A program made the translations under genes and the position numbers. Positions 49,098 through 61,450 of a DNA stretch of 64,000 nt are shown piece by piece. Origin of the DNA: Piromyces finnis (lineage: Eukaryota > Neocallimastigomycota > Neocallimastigomycetes > Neocallimastigales > Neocallimastigaceae); the NCBI GenBank assembly GCA_002104945.1, contig MCFH01000014.1, forward strand, positions 234,501 to 298,500, in the 5' to 3' direction. The notes beneath the pieces are model-generated. The model saw nothing but the letters and a program-made list of their open reading frames with translations, was not told the origin of the DNA and made no database searches. Within the stretch, counting starts at the first letter, position 1, and every line of letters begins with the position of its first letter.

Positions 49098-51267
49098 TTT
49101 TAAAAATAAAGTCATGATAGAAATATGGTATTCATAATTATTAAATATATTTCTTTCAAATATATATATATATATATTATTCTATGTTATAAACACTTTA
49201 AAAATAATAATAAAAAAAAATCATGAAATAGTAAAGAATGGAAGAAAAAAAAAATTATTCTTTTAAAAATTATTCATTATTATCAGAAATTCAATTATAA
49301 AATAAAATCAAATGAATTTTCCTTATATATACAAGCTTTTAATAAGAAAAAAATCATTACAATCATATCATGGAGTTTAAATTTTATTAATTCATAATTG
49401 TAAATTTATGATCATGTATTATTAATTTAAACTAGCTTCAATAGGTGTTAGCGTTTAAAAAAAGAATTGAAAGATTAATTAGCCATATACTTTTTTTTTT
49501 TTTTTTTAAAAGTAATAAATTAATAAAATCTTTGATACAACATTATAAAACACAAAAGTTTATAATATTTCCATGATTTTTTTTTTTTTTTTTTTTTACT
49601 TTAATGTTTTTAAAAAAAAAAAAAGTATTATCATAACAATAACATTTTTATATATTATTTATATATGTATATTATAGCATATCAAAATATAAGATATATA
49701 TTTTGTTTGTATCCATTTACATTTACATAGAGAATATAAAAGCTAAATTTAGAAATTATTAGCTATTTTATGTAAAAATATATACATTTTAAACCTTTAG
49801 CCCATTTACTTTTTTTAAAAAAAAAAAATATTATTATAATACTACTACATTCAAATGCTTTAACAAAATTTTTAATCTTACTTCTCTTCTTATTAATTAA
49901 AGGTATAACTATCAATTTTATTGGTGCAATGTTTCAAGTTGTAAAACTTTAACAATTTTTTTTAAAAAAAAAAAAAGATTATTATTGAATGGATGTTGCT
50001 CTAAAGTAGACAATTAATTTATTTACTCAAATATAATTCAATATTAGTAATAAATTTTAAATCTATATATTATTATTAATAATATATAAAAAAAAAGGTG
50101 GTTTTATCATCTATCTTATAAAAGGAAAAAAAAAAAAACATCCGTTTATATAACATCTAATAGCAATATATATATATGTAAACTATAATACAAAAATAAA
50201 ATTTTAAGTTTATTCAATTATCCCCAAATGAATAATAATTACATTATTACTTTTAATCTTTTTTTTTTTTTTCATATCTCACCCACTAATCTATTGTTTA
50301 TTCGTTTTATTCTTTGCTAATATTTAATTTAATCAATGAGAAATATACTTTAATATGCAATGTTTAATTAAATTAATTAAATATTGTTGAATAGCATTTT
50401 CATAATTTTAATATTAATAAATGTATTGTTTTATTATTAGTACTACTAGTAGTAGTATTAGTAGTAGTGGTAGTGGTAGTAGTAGTATGTTTATTATTAT
50501 TGATGAATTGTCATTTAAAATGTAATCGTTTTTTTTTTTTTTTGAATGCTTATTCTTCCGTTGTACCTGACTAGGAATAATGTTGTACAAGTTTATTTTT
50601 TATAATAAGGTTTTTAATATAAAAATGACTGCCCAAAATGGAATGTTATTTTTTATGTTGTTAAAACGTCACACTTGACTTTTATTTATAAAGGAATACT
50701 ATTGAAATATATACAATAATATATATCAATAATAATATGTCTATATAAAAAATATATTATTCATTGATAATTATCAGATACATAATAGATAGAATTTAAT
50801 TTTATTATACATTTTCTATGATAAAAAGTAGCCATTTAAAATAAAGCGAAAGAAAGAAATACACCTCATTCTTTTAATAATTAGAATAATATTAAATAAT
50901 AATAATATAAAGAGATTTTAATACTAAATAATAATAAGAGTAATAATAATAATAATAATAATTAATAACAACAAATATGGATTACAATTATAATTATAAT
51001 AATAATAATAATAATAATAATAGGAAACAGTACAATATATATATAAAATAAAGGTAATATTTATATTCCTTTAGTCAAGGTAAAAAAGCATCCTTTTGAC
51101 TATATGAGATATATGATAGATTTATACTTTATACATTTTTTAAATTTAATATATTGTAATTACAATACATTATATACAAAAAAAAAAAGAAAGAAAAAAA
51201 ACAGAGGATGTAGTGGTTCAAAAAAAAAAAAAAAAAAAGAAATACCATACCCATACTATAGATAGAA

Positions 51268-51301
<34 letters not shown>

Positions 51302-51844
51302 TTGCTAAATACAAACCAAATTATTCATTGAAATTCTATAAATATGCCTAAATATTAATTATCCAATTAATCTTTATTTAACAGTGTTACTTTTTTCATT
51401 ATAGAGATTATCCTTTTTAAAGTTTAAAATATTACATACTTTATGCAGGTTTTTTTTGTAAACCATAAATTATAATATGCATAATTAATAATAATAATGA
51501 TAATAATTATAATAATATCAATTCTAAAACATATAAAATAGACCCAAGTTATTATTACCCTATCAATCCATAACATATTAAAAAAAGTGCTTTTTTTTTT
51601 TAATTAAGATTGAATTTTTTTAATTATAAATTTAATTATTAAAATTTTATTAAATAATTTTTTTTTTAGTATTAAATATATATTTTTTTGTTTTTAATAT
51701 AATTTTATATATATGAAATAAAATGAAATAACTTGATTAATATATAACCTCCATTTATATTCAATACATTTAATCCATATAATTAAATTGTTATTAATAT
51801 ATTAAAATAATTTTTATATTAATTTTATTTTTATATTAAAAAAA

Positions 51845-51875
<31 letters not shown>

Positions 51876-52444
51876 TATTTCTACCCTTTCCCTTTTTTTT
51901 TTTTTTAAACTTCTTTTTGAACAACGCAATTAAAAACTTTTTATTTTTTAATTCCTTTTCTCTTTATTATATAACAAAAAAAAAAAAAAAAGTGTTTTTT
52001 ATTTTTAATTTTAAGATATTCATTATTAAATAATTATTCTAATATAGAAAAATATATTTAAAATATATATAAATTACTTATCATATAAACTAGGAAAAAA
52101 GGTAGATATAGATATTAATAATGGCTTTTAATTTCCTTTAAAATTTTTTTTTTTTTAAATATATTCTTTAGTAAATCAAGTTAAAATATACTTATTTATG
52201 TTATAGTAGTAACACATTATATATTTATAATAAATAATTCTTTTTTATATATATTATTATCTTCATTCATCTCTATTGTCTATAAAACTAAAACTATATC
52301 TATATAACCTCAATAAATAAATAAATAAATATCAATTTTTGTATATTCCCTATCTATGAAAAAAATGATAATGAATAGAGTTGTAAGAAGAAGAAGAAGA
52401 AGTAAAAGAAAAGCAAAGTCATATTTTATAAATACAATAGAAAA
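49098..52444. other. Long A/T-rich intergenic region
   Basis: About 3.3 kb without a credible gene. It contains a TAG/GTA trinucleotide run at about 50438-50488 (TAGTAGTAGT units with GGT variants), AAT runs near 50945 and 51000, and poly(T) stretches (49580, 51280, 51850). The 61-codon antisense frame at 51129-51314 is low complexity. The promoter of the SH3 protein lies at the right end. Confidence 0.6.
50438..50488. repeat. Trinucleotide (TAG)n-type microsatellite
   Basis: Imperfect run of TAG/TGG units, unusual here because most microsatellites in the window are A/T only. Confidence 0.7.
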
Positions 52445-53899
52445 ATGAAATTTAATAAATCATTTATTTATATAATAGCGATATTGCTATTACTCTCATG
52501 CATTAATGCAAATACAATTCCAAATGTAAAAAGAAAAGAAAAAAGACAAGATTCAAATTCAACAGTAGCTGCTAATAACGATGCAAAACCATCACCAACT
52601 GATGAAACTAATTCAAATACAGCTATTGAAGAATCATCTCCACAACCACAACCACAACCACAACCAAATACTGACACTAATACTAATACAAATAATAATC
52701 AATCTACAAACCCAGAACCATCACCATCAACACCTTCAACAGAAGACACAAATAAAAATGACAAACCACAAACAGAACCTGATAAAAATAAAGATGATGA
52801 TTCAAAACCAGACAGTAACAATAGTTCTTCAAATACTAACAAGGATGAAAAACCTACTGCTGATTCTAATACCCCAAGTAGCACTGTCAGTAGCAGTAGT
52901 ACCAGTTCTAGTAGTACATCTAGTAGTACAGCCAGTAGTACATCCAGTAGTTCAAGTAGTAGTAGTAGCAATAGCAGTAGCTCTTCAAACAAAACTCCAA
53001 ATAAAGAATTAAGTACAAACAGTGATTCAAAAAAGAAGGATGGTGGTTTATCTGGTGGTATAATTGCAGTTATTATTAGTAAGCCAGAGTTTTCTTTAAA
53101 AAAAATATTACATATAATATCAAAAAATAATGTTTTAACCATTTTTTAATATAAAAATTATTTATTCTTCATAAATAAAAATCAATTTTAAATATATCTA
53201 TATATAGTTGGAGGTATATTTGCCTTTGGTGTTATTTGTCTTATTTTAAGTGCCCTTATCAAGCTTTGCAACAAAAAGAGTGATGATGAACCACTTCCAG
53301 TAATAAATGTTGTTAGTAACACAAGTTCCACAGAAGGACTTAAACCTCAAGAACCTATGGTTGAAAATGGACAATACTATAATCAATCTCAATACTCTGG
53401 TATTAATGAACAACAATATTATGATAATAGTGTTGATATAAGCAACAGCCAATATCAAAATGTTGATTTAAGTAACAGTCAATATCAAAACGTTGATTAT
53501 AATAATAGCTATGATTATCCACAACAAGATCAAGTCATTCAACCAGTTCGTCAATTCTCTAGCCTACGGCGCCCAACTGCCAACGGTGGTATCCCACCGG
53601 ATGGCTATGATCAAAGTATGATGAATGGTGAAATTACAGAATCTGATCAAGTACCACACAAAGTTATTATAAATAAATCTAATAATACACCAATTGAACC
53701 AGGAACCATTCATAAAACTCAATTCCCATTCACCCCAAATATGGATGATGAATTAAAATTAAATGCTGGTGATGCTGTTGAAATTATTGAAGTCTATGAT
53801 GATGGTTGGAGTTATGGTAGAAATATGACCAATAATGAAGTTGGTGTCTTCCCAATTAGTTATATTACTGGTTATAATGATCCTTCCAACAACTTTTAG
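52445..53899 (+). CDS. Single-pass membrane protein with Ser/Thr-rich ectodomain and cytosolic SH3 domain
   Basis: Exons 52445-53078 and 53208-53899 give 441 residues. Signal peptide: MKFNKSFIYIIAILLLLSCI. The ectodomain (about 25-200) is Pro/Asn/Thr- and then Ser-rich, likely O-glycosylated. One transmembrane helix, GGIIAVIIIGGIFAFGVICL, is interrupted by the intron at codon phase 1. The cytosolic part has a QYQNVDLSNSQ repeat and ends in an SH3 domain from about residue 375: TQFPFTPNMDDELKLNAGDA, VEIIEVYDDGWSYGRN, GVFPISYI (ALYDY-like, acidic RT loop, GWSYG with the Trp, FP-x-SY). The topology is like yeast Fus1 (one membrane pass, C-terminal SH3) rather than four-pass Sho1. SH3 domains bind Pro-rich partners, so a cell-surface sensor or polarity scaffold is likely. 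Confidence 0.88.
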
Positions 53900-53963
53900 A
53901 TTCATTTAAAAAATACGGAAAAAAAAAACAATTTTTTTAAGTAAAAGTTTTTAAATATCTGTA

Positions 53964-53994
<31 letters not shown>

Positions 53995-54472
53995 AATTAG
54001 ATGAAAAATTAAAATAATTAAATAAAAATAAAAAAAAAATTATAGATTTGAAATATATCAATTATTTTATTTTTATTTTTATTTTTATTTATTTTATTTA
54101 ATTTCATTTCATTTTATTTTTATTATTAGTATAAAAATAAACCATCTCAATGTGATAAAATCAAGAAAGAAAAAAAAAAAAAAAAAAAAGCAGATATGTG
54201 AAACTTTAAACAAGTAATTATAAAATATAGGAAATTAATTTTCTTCGAAATCAATAACAAAAATATATATATTACAAAGAATATTATTATTTTTAATAAT
54301 CAAAATCGTTCATAAAATATTACCTACTACATTTACATAAGAAAATAAACAATGCTTAACTAAAGTCATTGATATATAATGATATTCAAAACGTTTATTT
54401 ATATTTAAAAAAAAAACAATAAAATGAAGAAAAAATGAGGAAAAGGAAAAATAATTAAACAAATCATTTTTC

Positions 54473-54504
<32 letters not shown>

Positions 54505-55100
54505 ATTGTCTCCTAGACAATAGTTATTTGAAATTAAAAGATTTTCAATAACTATTGATTATAAATAAATTATTTATTCAATACAGTCTCATAATATACT
54601 CCAATATATCAATATATTTTACTTTATTTTTTTATAAAGATTTTAAATTATTATACATATATTATAAATATTATATACATTAGCATTAACATTATTATTT
54701 TAAATATTCTTATATCATTATATAATATCACAATCTATATTATTAAAATAAAGCATTCTATATATATTTTTCCTCTTCATTATTATATATCTTAAATGAT
54801 AAACAAATAATAATAATAATAATAATAACAATAATTATAATAATAATATAATAATAATAATTATAATAATTATAAAATATTTGAATATCTTAATTAAAAA
54901 TAATAAACTTTTATAAAATATATTTTTTTTTCCTATATCGTTGTTTTTTCTATTTATTTGTAAACTCATGGAAATGAGAATTCATTATTAAAAAAATTAA
55001 TATGAATTAATTACTATAATGTATACTATAGTAAAGACACGCTTTTTTTTTAATGATTTTTGTTTTATCTGTCTTTTATCTCTTTAATTATTTAATTATT

Positions 55101-55226
<126 letters not shown>

Positions 55227-55227
55227 G

Positions 55228-55288
55228 GTATGATCCACCATTTAAAATTGGTAAAGAAGATACTTTACTTGCCGTTGAAATTAATTAA
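55228..55288 (+). pseudogene. Orphan terminal-exon-like fragment
   Basis: After TTTAG the sequence reads, in one frame, YDPPFKIGKEDTLLAVEIN and a stop. It has codon-like composition (GCC, GTT, GGT) unlike the A/T DNA around it. No matching upstream exon is found between 53900 and 55100, and the SH3 gene already has a stop. It may be a remnant of a lost or displaced gene, or the last exon of a gene whose intron swallowed the microsatellite. The parent family is not recognised. Confidence 0.3.
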
Positions 55289-56314
55289 AGAAAATTTTAA
55301 AAAATATTCTTTTTACATCTTGATAATTTCCTTTTTTGTTTATATTAAAACATAAAGTCTTAAATCCATAAAATTGTACAATAAACGAATAATGTAGTTT
55401 TCTATGTATTGTATTAACATCAAAATCTGATATGATGAATTTAATACAATTGATTTAAAAAAGATTATTGGTGAATCTTTAATACTTATATTGGATATTC
55501 AAACAAGCCACGTATATTATTAATGGAAATAAGCCATCCCTCTGCCACAATTTAAATAAATAATGTAAATATCTAGCTAGATGAATCCATATAAGTTTAT
55601 TTATAATATTAAATATTAAAATAATAATAAAAAAAATTATTACTATAATTATTATTAAAAAAAAAAAAAGGCTTTTTTTTTTCCATTATTCATTATATAT
55701 ACATTTTTCAATTTAAAAAAAAAATTGAAATATAATAATAATAATAATAATAAATATTTATAAAATTGTAACAACTTTCAAAACAAATAATTAAAAATCC
55801 TTCTAGAAACATACTTTGAAAAAAAAAAAAATCTATATATACTAGATGATAATTAAATTACTCTAAAATTTATCCAAATTTTTGACATTAAAATGTACGA
55901 AGAATAATTCAAAATTCAAATTTTTTATTTAATTTTAAAATATTTATTATTTTAGATATTTAATGATGAATTGTTGTCGATGTTTTCATAGATATTTATA
56001 TAGATATAAATGAAAAGTTGAAATAGTTTTATCATTGAACAAACTTTAAATATTTATCCATTAAAAATTTTAAAAATGAAATAATAAAAAACTAAAAAAT
56101 ACCACTTTTATTATAGATATAAATATATATATTATTATTTATTATGTTATAATTTAAAAAAATAATAAATAGTTAAAAAAAAATAATTTAAATTAACACT
56201 ATATTTATATATTTAATATACATTTAACATATTTAGCTTTTTTTATTTAAAAAAAAAAAAAAAGAAGGAAATACACAATTATCAATTATATCAATATAAT
56301 ACAATATATTCAAA

Positions 56315-58987
56315 ATGAATGTAGGAGTAGGACCAACACCTGAAAGACCTTATGTTTGTGAACATTGTAATCAAGCATTTTCCCGTCAACACAATTTAAA
56401 AAGTCACTATTTTGTTCATAGGTAATTTTATTAAGAAATTAATTAAATTAATAAATAGTAGCCATTAAATAATTAATCTTTTAATTTAAAAAATAAAATA
56501 TCAAAAATAATTTTAATTTAAAAAAAAAATTAATATATTTTTTAATCTTTTTACAGTGGGGAAAGACCATATAAATGTGAAACTTGTCAGCAGGTATTTT
56601 ATATTAATATTTTTTTTTTTTTTTTGTAATTATATTAGATAAAAATAAAAATAATAAAATTTCAATCTAAATATATGAATTTAAAGGCATTCACAAGACA
56701 TCATGATTTAAAAAGACATATTCGTTCAATTCATACTGGATTAAAACCATATCAATGCCCAAATTGTAAACGTGCATTTGCTCGTTTAGATGCATTAAAT
56801 AGACATTTAAGAGTTAGTGGAAATGCGCCCTGTGTTGGAATGAATAATCCAAGAAAAAGTTATACTAAACATAAAAAAACCGGTAAAAATGGTAAGAATG
56901 CGAATAAAAATGATAAAAATGCCGAGGATAATGCTAATAATACTGATAAAGCAACTCAAGAAGAACCAATACAAGATTCTTCTGTAGAAATTCCAAAAAA
57001 TATGGACATGTTAACCAATGGCAAACCTGAATCAAATGAAATTTTAAATGAAACCAATTTATCACCAATAGCAAATATTGAAATACCTGAAAAACAAGAT
57101 TTTATTGAAAATGAAGTACCTACAAATTCAAAAACAAATAATAATAATAGAGCAGTTAATGTTAATACTTTTAATACAACGACAATGAATGAAATATTTC
57201 AAAATAAAAATGATGAAATTGTAAATATATCAAATGTAAGAAATAATGTAATTCACGCTCCAAGAAAAACATTATTACCACCAAAATCTTTAAAACCCCC
57301 ACAAAGAAGAAATCAAAAAAGAACAATTTCTAATATGAATGGTAATGAAAATATTGATATTGTAAATACAATGATTATTCCACCCAATAGACATAATAAT
57401 AGTGATAATGTTGGTAATGCAACATCTTTACCATATTCCAATAATAATATGAATAATATTAATAAAAACAATATAATATCAGTCATTTCAAATGGTGAAA
57501 CAAATAATGGTTTTATCGATTCTTCCGATAAAAATAAAGGTGTTAAAAGGAGAAAGCCTAATAATGATTTATTAAAAGATAATGTTGAAACAGAAATCAT
57601 TGATCTTAGCTCAGGTATGAATATACAATTACCTTTTATAATAATCCTTTTAATAATAAAACAAATAGTGTTGTTTAGTTAATGAATTAATATTTTTTTA
57701 ATAATAAAACAAATAGTGTTGTTTAGTTAATGAATTAATATTTTTTTAATAATAAAACAAATAGTGTTGTTTAGTTAATGAATTGATATTTTTTTTTAAT
57801 AATAAAACAAATAGTGTTGTTTAATGAATTAATATTTTTTTAATAATAGAATAAATAGTGTTGTTTAGTTAATGAATTAATATTTTTTTAATAATAGAAT
57901 AAATAGTGTTGATTAATTTATGAATTAATATTTTTTTAATAATAGAATAAATAGTGTTGATTAATTTATGAAAATAATATTCTTTTTAATAATATATATA
58001 TATGAATGTTTATATAAAATAAAAAATTATCATAATAATATTAAACTTTTAATAACATAATTTCAATTATGGTTATATTTAATAGATTTAACAGATTCAT
58101 CCCAATTTACAATACCAGTTCGTGAGCCCTATCCGGTCACTGCTGAAATTCCTAATAAAACTATTCCATATACCAATCAAATTACAAATATAAATAATAA
58201 TACAGAACAAAATGAGAATGGTGGTGGTGTATTACCAACAAATACTAAGGCCATTAAAGCAATATTAGATAGAAACGAATATCTTGAAAATCAATTAAAA
58301 GACTTTAAAAATGAATTCTATAATTTCAAAAAGGTTCAAGAAAGATTAGAGCAAATGGAATATAAGATTAAAGAATTAGAAAGAGAAAAGGGGGTTCTCA
58401 GAGATATGTTAAACGAAAAAGATCAACAAAATATTAAGATGAGAAATTCAATATTAAATAATACCGCATCACCAATACATACTCCAAATACTAATAATTA
58501 TAATAACAGTAATAATAATAATGGTAATAATGGTAATAACTCTAATACCGTATCTAGTATAAATTCTATCAGTAATATTAGTAATATAAATGAAGTGAAT
58601 TCCATTGATAATGTAAATAATATCAATAACATGAATAGTATGAATCCTATGAATAATATGAATCCTATGAATAATGTCAATTTAATTTCATCAGATCATA
58701 ACTATAATAATTCATCCAATCCAAACATTAGTTATTTAACAGCCACCACCATAGTTTCACCAACACCTAAAAATTACAACACCTATAACAAGAGTTATAA
58801 TTCATTTAAAGAAAATGGAAATTATAATCCTTCATCCTTTAATTCTTTAACCCAGCCTTCATCTAACAATATTAATAATGTAACATCATTTATACCACCA
58901 ATAATAGATAACCCAACCCAACAAAATTACACTTCAAATATTATTAATACCAAAAAGACGATGCAAAATCTTCAAAATTCTAATTAG
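56315..58987 (+). CDS. C2H2 zinc-finger transcription factor with C-terminal coiled coil
   Basis: Exons 56315-56421, 56557-56593, 56687-57614 and 58086-58987 give 657 residues. Three tandem fingers occupy the first ~95 residues: YVCEHCNQAFSRQHNLKSHY (C2H2), YKCETCQQAFTRHHDLKRHI (C2H2) and YQCPNCKRAFARLDALNRHL followed by RVSGNAPC (C2HC-like). They are joined by TGEKP-type linkers SGERP and TGLKP. The middle is Asn-rich and basic, with KRTISNMNG and GVKRRKPNND as possible nuclear signals. The last exon opens with DLTDSSQFTIPVREPYPVT and a Glu/Lys coiled coil (AILDRNEYLENQLKDFKNEF), likely for dimerisation, then Asn-rich sequence. Exons split inside fingers 1/2. DNA-binding nuclear regulator; the target is unknown. 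Confidence 0.88.
57648..57990. repeat. 48-bp tandem repeat inside an intron (about 7 copies)
   Basis: The unit ACAAATAGTGTTGTTTAGTT plus about 28 A/T-rich bases recurs at 57661, 57709 and 57757, then at slightly variable spacing with GAATAAATAGTG variants up to about 57990. It lies wholly in intron 3 (57615-58085) of the zinc-finger gene, so that intron is much longer than typical here. Confidence 0.9.
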
Positions 58988-60432
58988 TTTTCATTTAAAA
59001 CAATTTTCTCAAGTTTAATTTGTAATCGTTATAACTTTTATGCCATATATTTCTTTTTTTTTTTTCTTCTTTCTTCTTCTTCTTATTTTATTATTCAGTC
59101 TTAGATTAAAACTAAATAAATTTATATTTTATATAAAAAACAGTATAATTTCATATGATCAAGATTACTATTATTAATAACTATGTAAAAAAAAAAAAAT
59201 AAATATATTATATAGTATATATAATAAATAAAAAAATATATATTAAAAAAAATAATAATTAGTATAAAACTTTAGGTACAGTTTATACAATTAAAGACCT
59301 TTTTTTTACTCCTTATTTTTATAGTTAACTTTATTGTCTTTAAAGAACGTTTTATGGATTAAAATTATTTTAATTTATAGTATTAAGCATGATATATTGA
59401 TCTTTCATAAAAGATATTGAATAAATTTTTTTTTTCTTTACTATAATTAATTCAAAATTTCATATAAATAAATAATACCAAAGAAATAAAAGAAAAAGAG
59501 AGAAAAAGAAATAAAAAAAAAAAATCAACTATTTCTCTCATTGAAAAGATCATTATATATTTGGTTCTTTTTTTAAAAAGTATAATTTCAACGTCACTTT
59601 ATTTTTTTATTACCTAAAATGAACCAAACTTTTTTAATTTATTTTGTACAAGGTGAAAATTTATTTTATGGTTACACGAATATTATTCATATTAAAAAAG
59701 AAAAAAAAATGTTTACACTTTTTATTTACAATATATAATATATGTGGACAATATATTATAATTTAAATAATATAAAAAATGGAATATTATATTAAACATC
59801 AATTGACTTTAATATATATGATTTATATATAGAAAAAAAACATTATTTTTATTCACAAAGTTTTTAATATTTTAATCCATTGATTCTATTCTATATTCCA
59901 ATATATTCCAATATAATAATTTATATTATATAAAATATATTCAATATAAACTTTGATTCTACAAAAAAAAAAACTTTTTAATAATTATTTAAAAAAAAAA
60001 AAAACAATTGCATCATTTATCGTTTTATAAAAAAAAAATATATATATATATAATAAAAATTAAAATCATTTTTTATTTAGATGATTTAAATAAATTATAA
60101 CAAAAAAAAGAAAGAAATTTCAATATGAAATTTTGTCAATAACTAGTTTTTTTTTTTTTTTATAAATTATAATTTAAAATCTATAAAGCAATAGAAGGGA
60201 AAAGAAAGGATACTTTTTTTTGAATATTATATTATTAATTTTATAAACATAATATTAAAAAAAATATATATATATTCATTTTCCTTTATAAAATAGATTA
60301 AGTTATTATTTATTCGGTTCATTTATAATTTCAATTTATATTTTTTTTTAAATATATATTTTTTCAATAACAAAAGAATAATAAAAAAAAAAAAAAAACC
60401 TTTAAAACGGTAAAAGTTTATAATACAATATG

Positions 60433-60464
<32 letters not shown>

Positions 60465-61450
60465 TCAATAATATTTCTTTCTATTGAAGATAAAAAATCA
60501 TAAATTATTACATTGTGAAATCAAAAAATTTTTTTATAAAGGAAATAAATTTTAAAATTTATAAAGGCAAGATCTTTATAAAATCAACAAACATAATATT
60601 ATATATTGAATAATCAAAATTATATATGTATAACCTAATTTAATTAATAGAAAAATGATCTATTAAATATATATCCAAAAAGAAAAATAAACAATAATTT
60701 CTTTTATATATTTTTATTGATGACTCCTTAATCAAATAATTATAAAATTATTAATAAATAATAAAAAGTAAAGGAGGAAAAGTATTTTTTCAAATCAAAT
60801 ACTCTTTTTTTAAATTTTATATAAAGTGAAATGTTTTGTAAATCAATTAAAGAAACAATTATATCAAAAAAAAAAAAAAATACTAATAATAAAAATACTA
60901 CATTTTGATAAATGAAAAAAATAATATAATATTGGTAATATAAGAATTTATTATGTTAATACTTTATTACCATCCATAAAAATATATTTTTATTATGAAT
61001 CCAAAAACAAAATAATTAAACACATACATAAAATTAATTTTTTTTATAGATTTTTTTTATCAAGTATAATTTTTGTATTTTTCAAAAATTAACAGAAATT
61101 CAATAATAAATCTAAACATAAAAACAATTCAATAATTTTTAAAAATTTTGTATATTTTTTACTTTATCTAAATTATATTTTAATAAAGTAAAAAAAAAAA
61201 AAGTAATAATATCACATTATTAAAAAAAATAAAAAAAAACATTGCAGATTTCAAATCCATAAAATTTCATTTTTTCCAACATTTTAAAAACTATTAAAAT
61301 TTAATAAAAAAAAAATAGTTTAAAAAAAAACTGTAAATAAAGGTTAAATAAATAAAATAAATAAAATTTAATAAAAATATTAAACAAACAAATAAAAAAA
61401 AAAAAAAGAATATTTATTAAATAATCATAATTAATAATTACAAAACAAAA
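58988..61450. other. Intergenic A/T-rich DNA
   Basis: About 2.5 kb spacer. It has a TTC-rich patch at 59055-59085 next to the zinc-finger 3' end and A runs longer than 20 near 60440. No gene or RNA is recognised; the leader of the CAP-Gly gene is at the right end. Confidence 0.6.

Noticed and set aside
52468-53142. Several overlapping frames in the Ser-rich part of the SH3 protein
   Set aside because: Simple-sequence codons (AGT/ACA/CAA) keep other frames open. Only the frame with signal peptide, TM and SH3 is coherent.
57648-57990. CRISPR-like array of regularly spaced repeats
   Set aside because: Units are contiguous without unique spacers and sit in a eukaryotic intron. The 65-, 81- and 93-bp repeats are likewise direct tandems.
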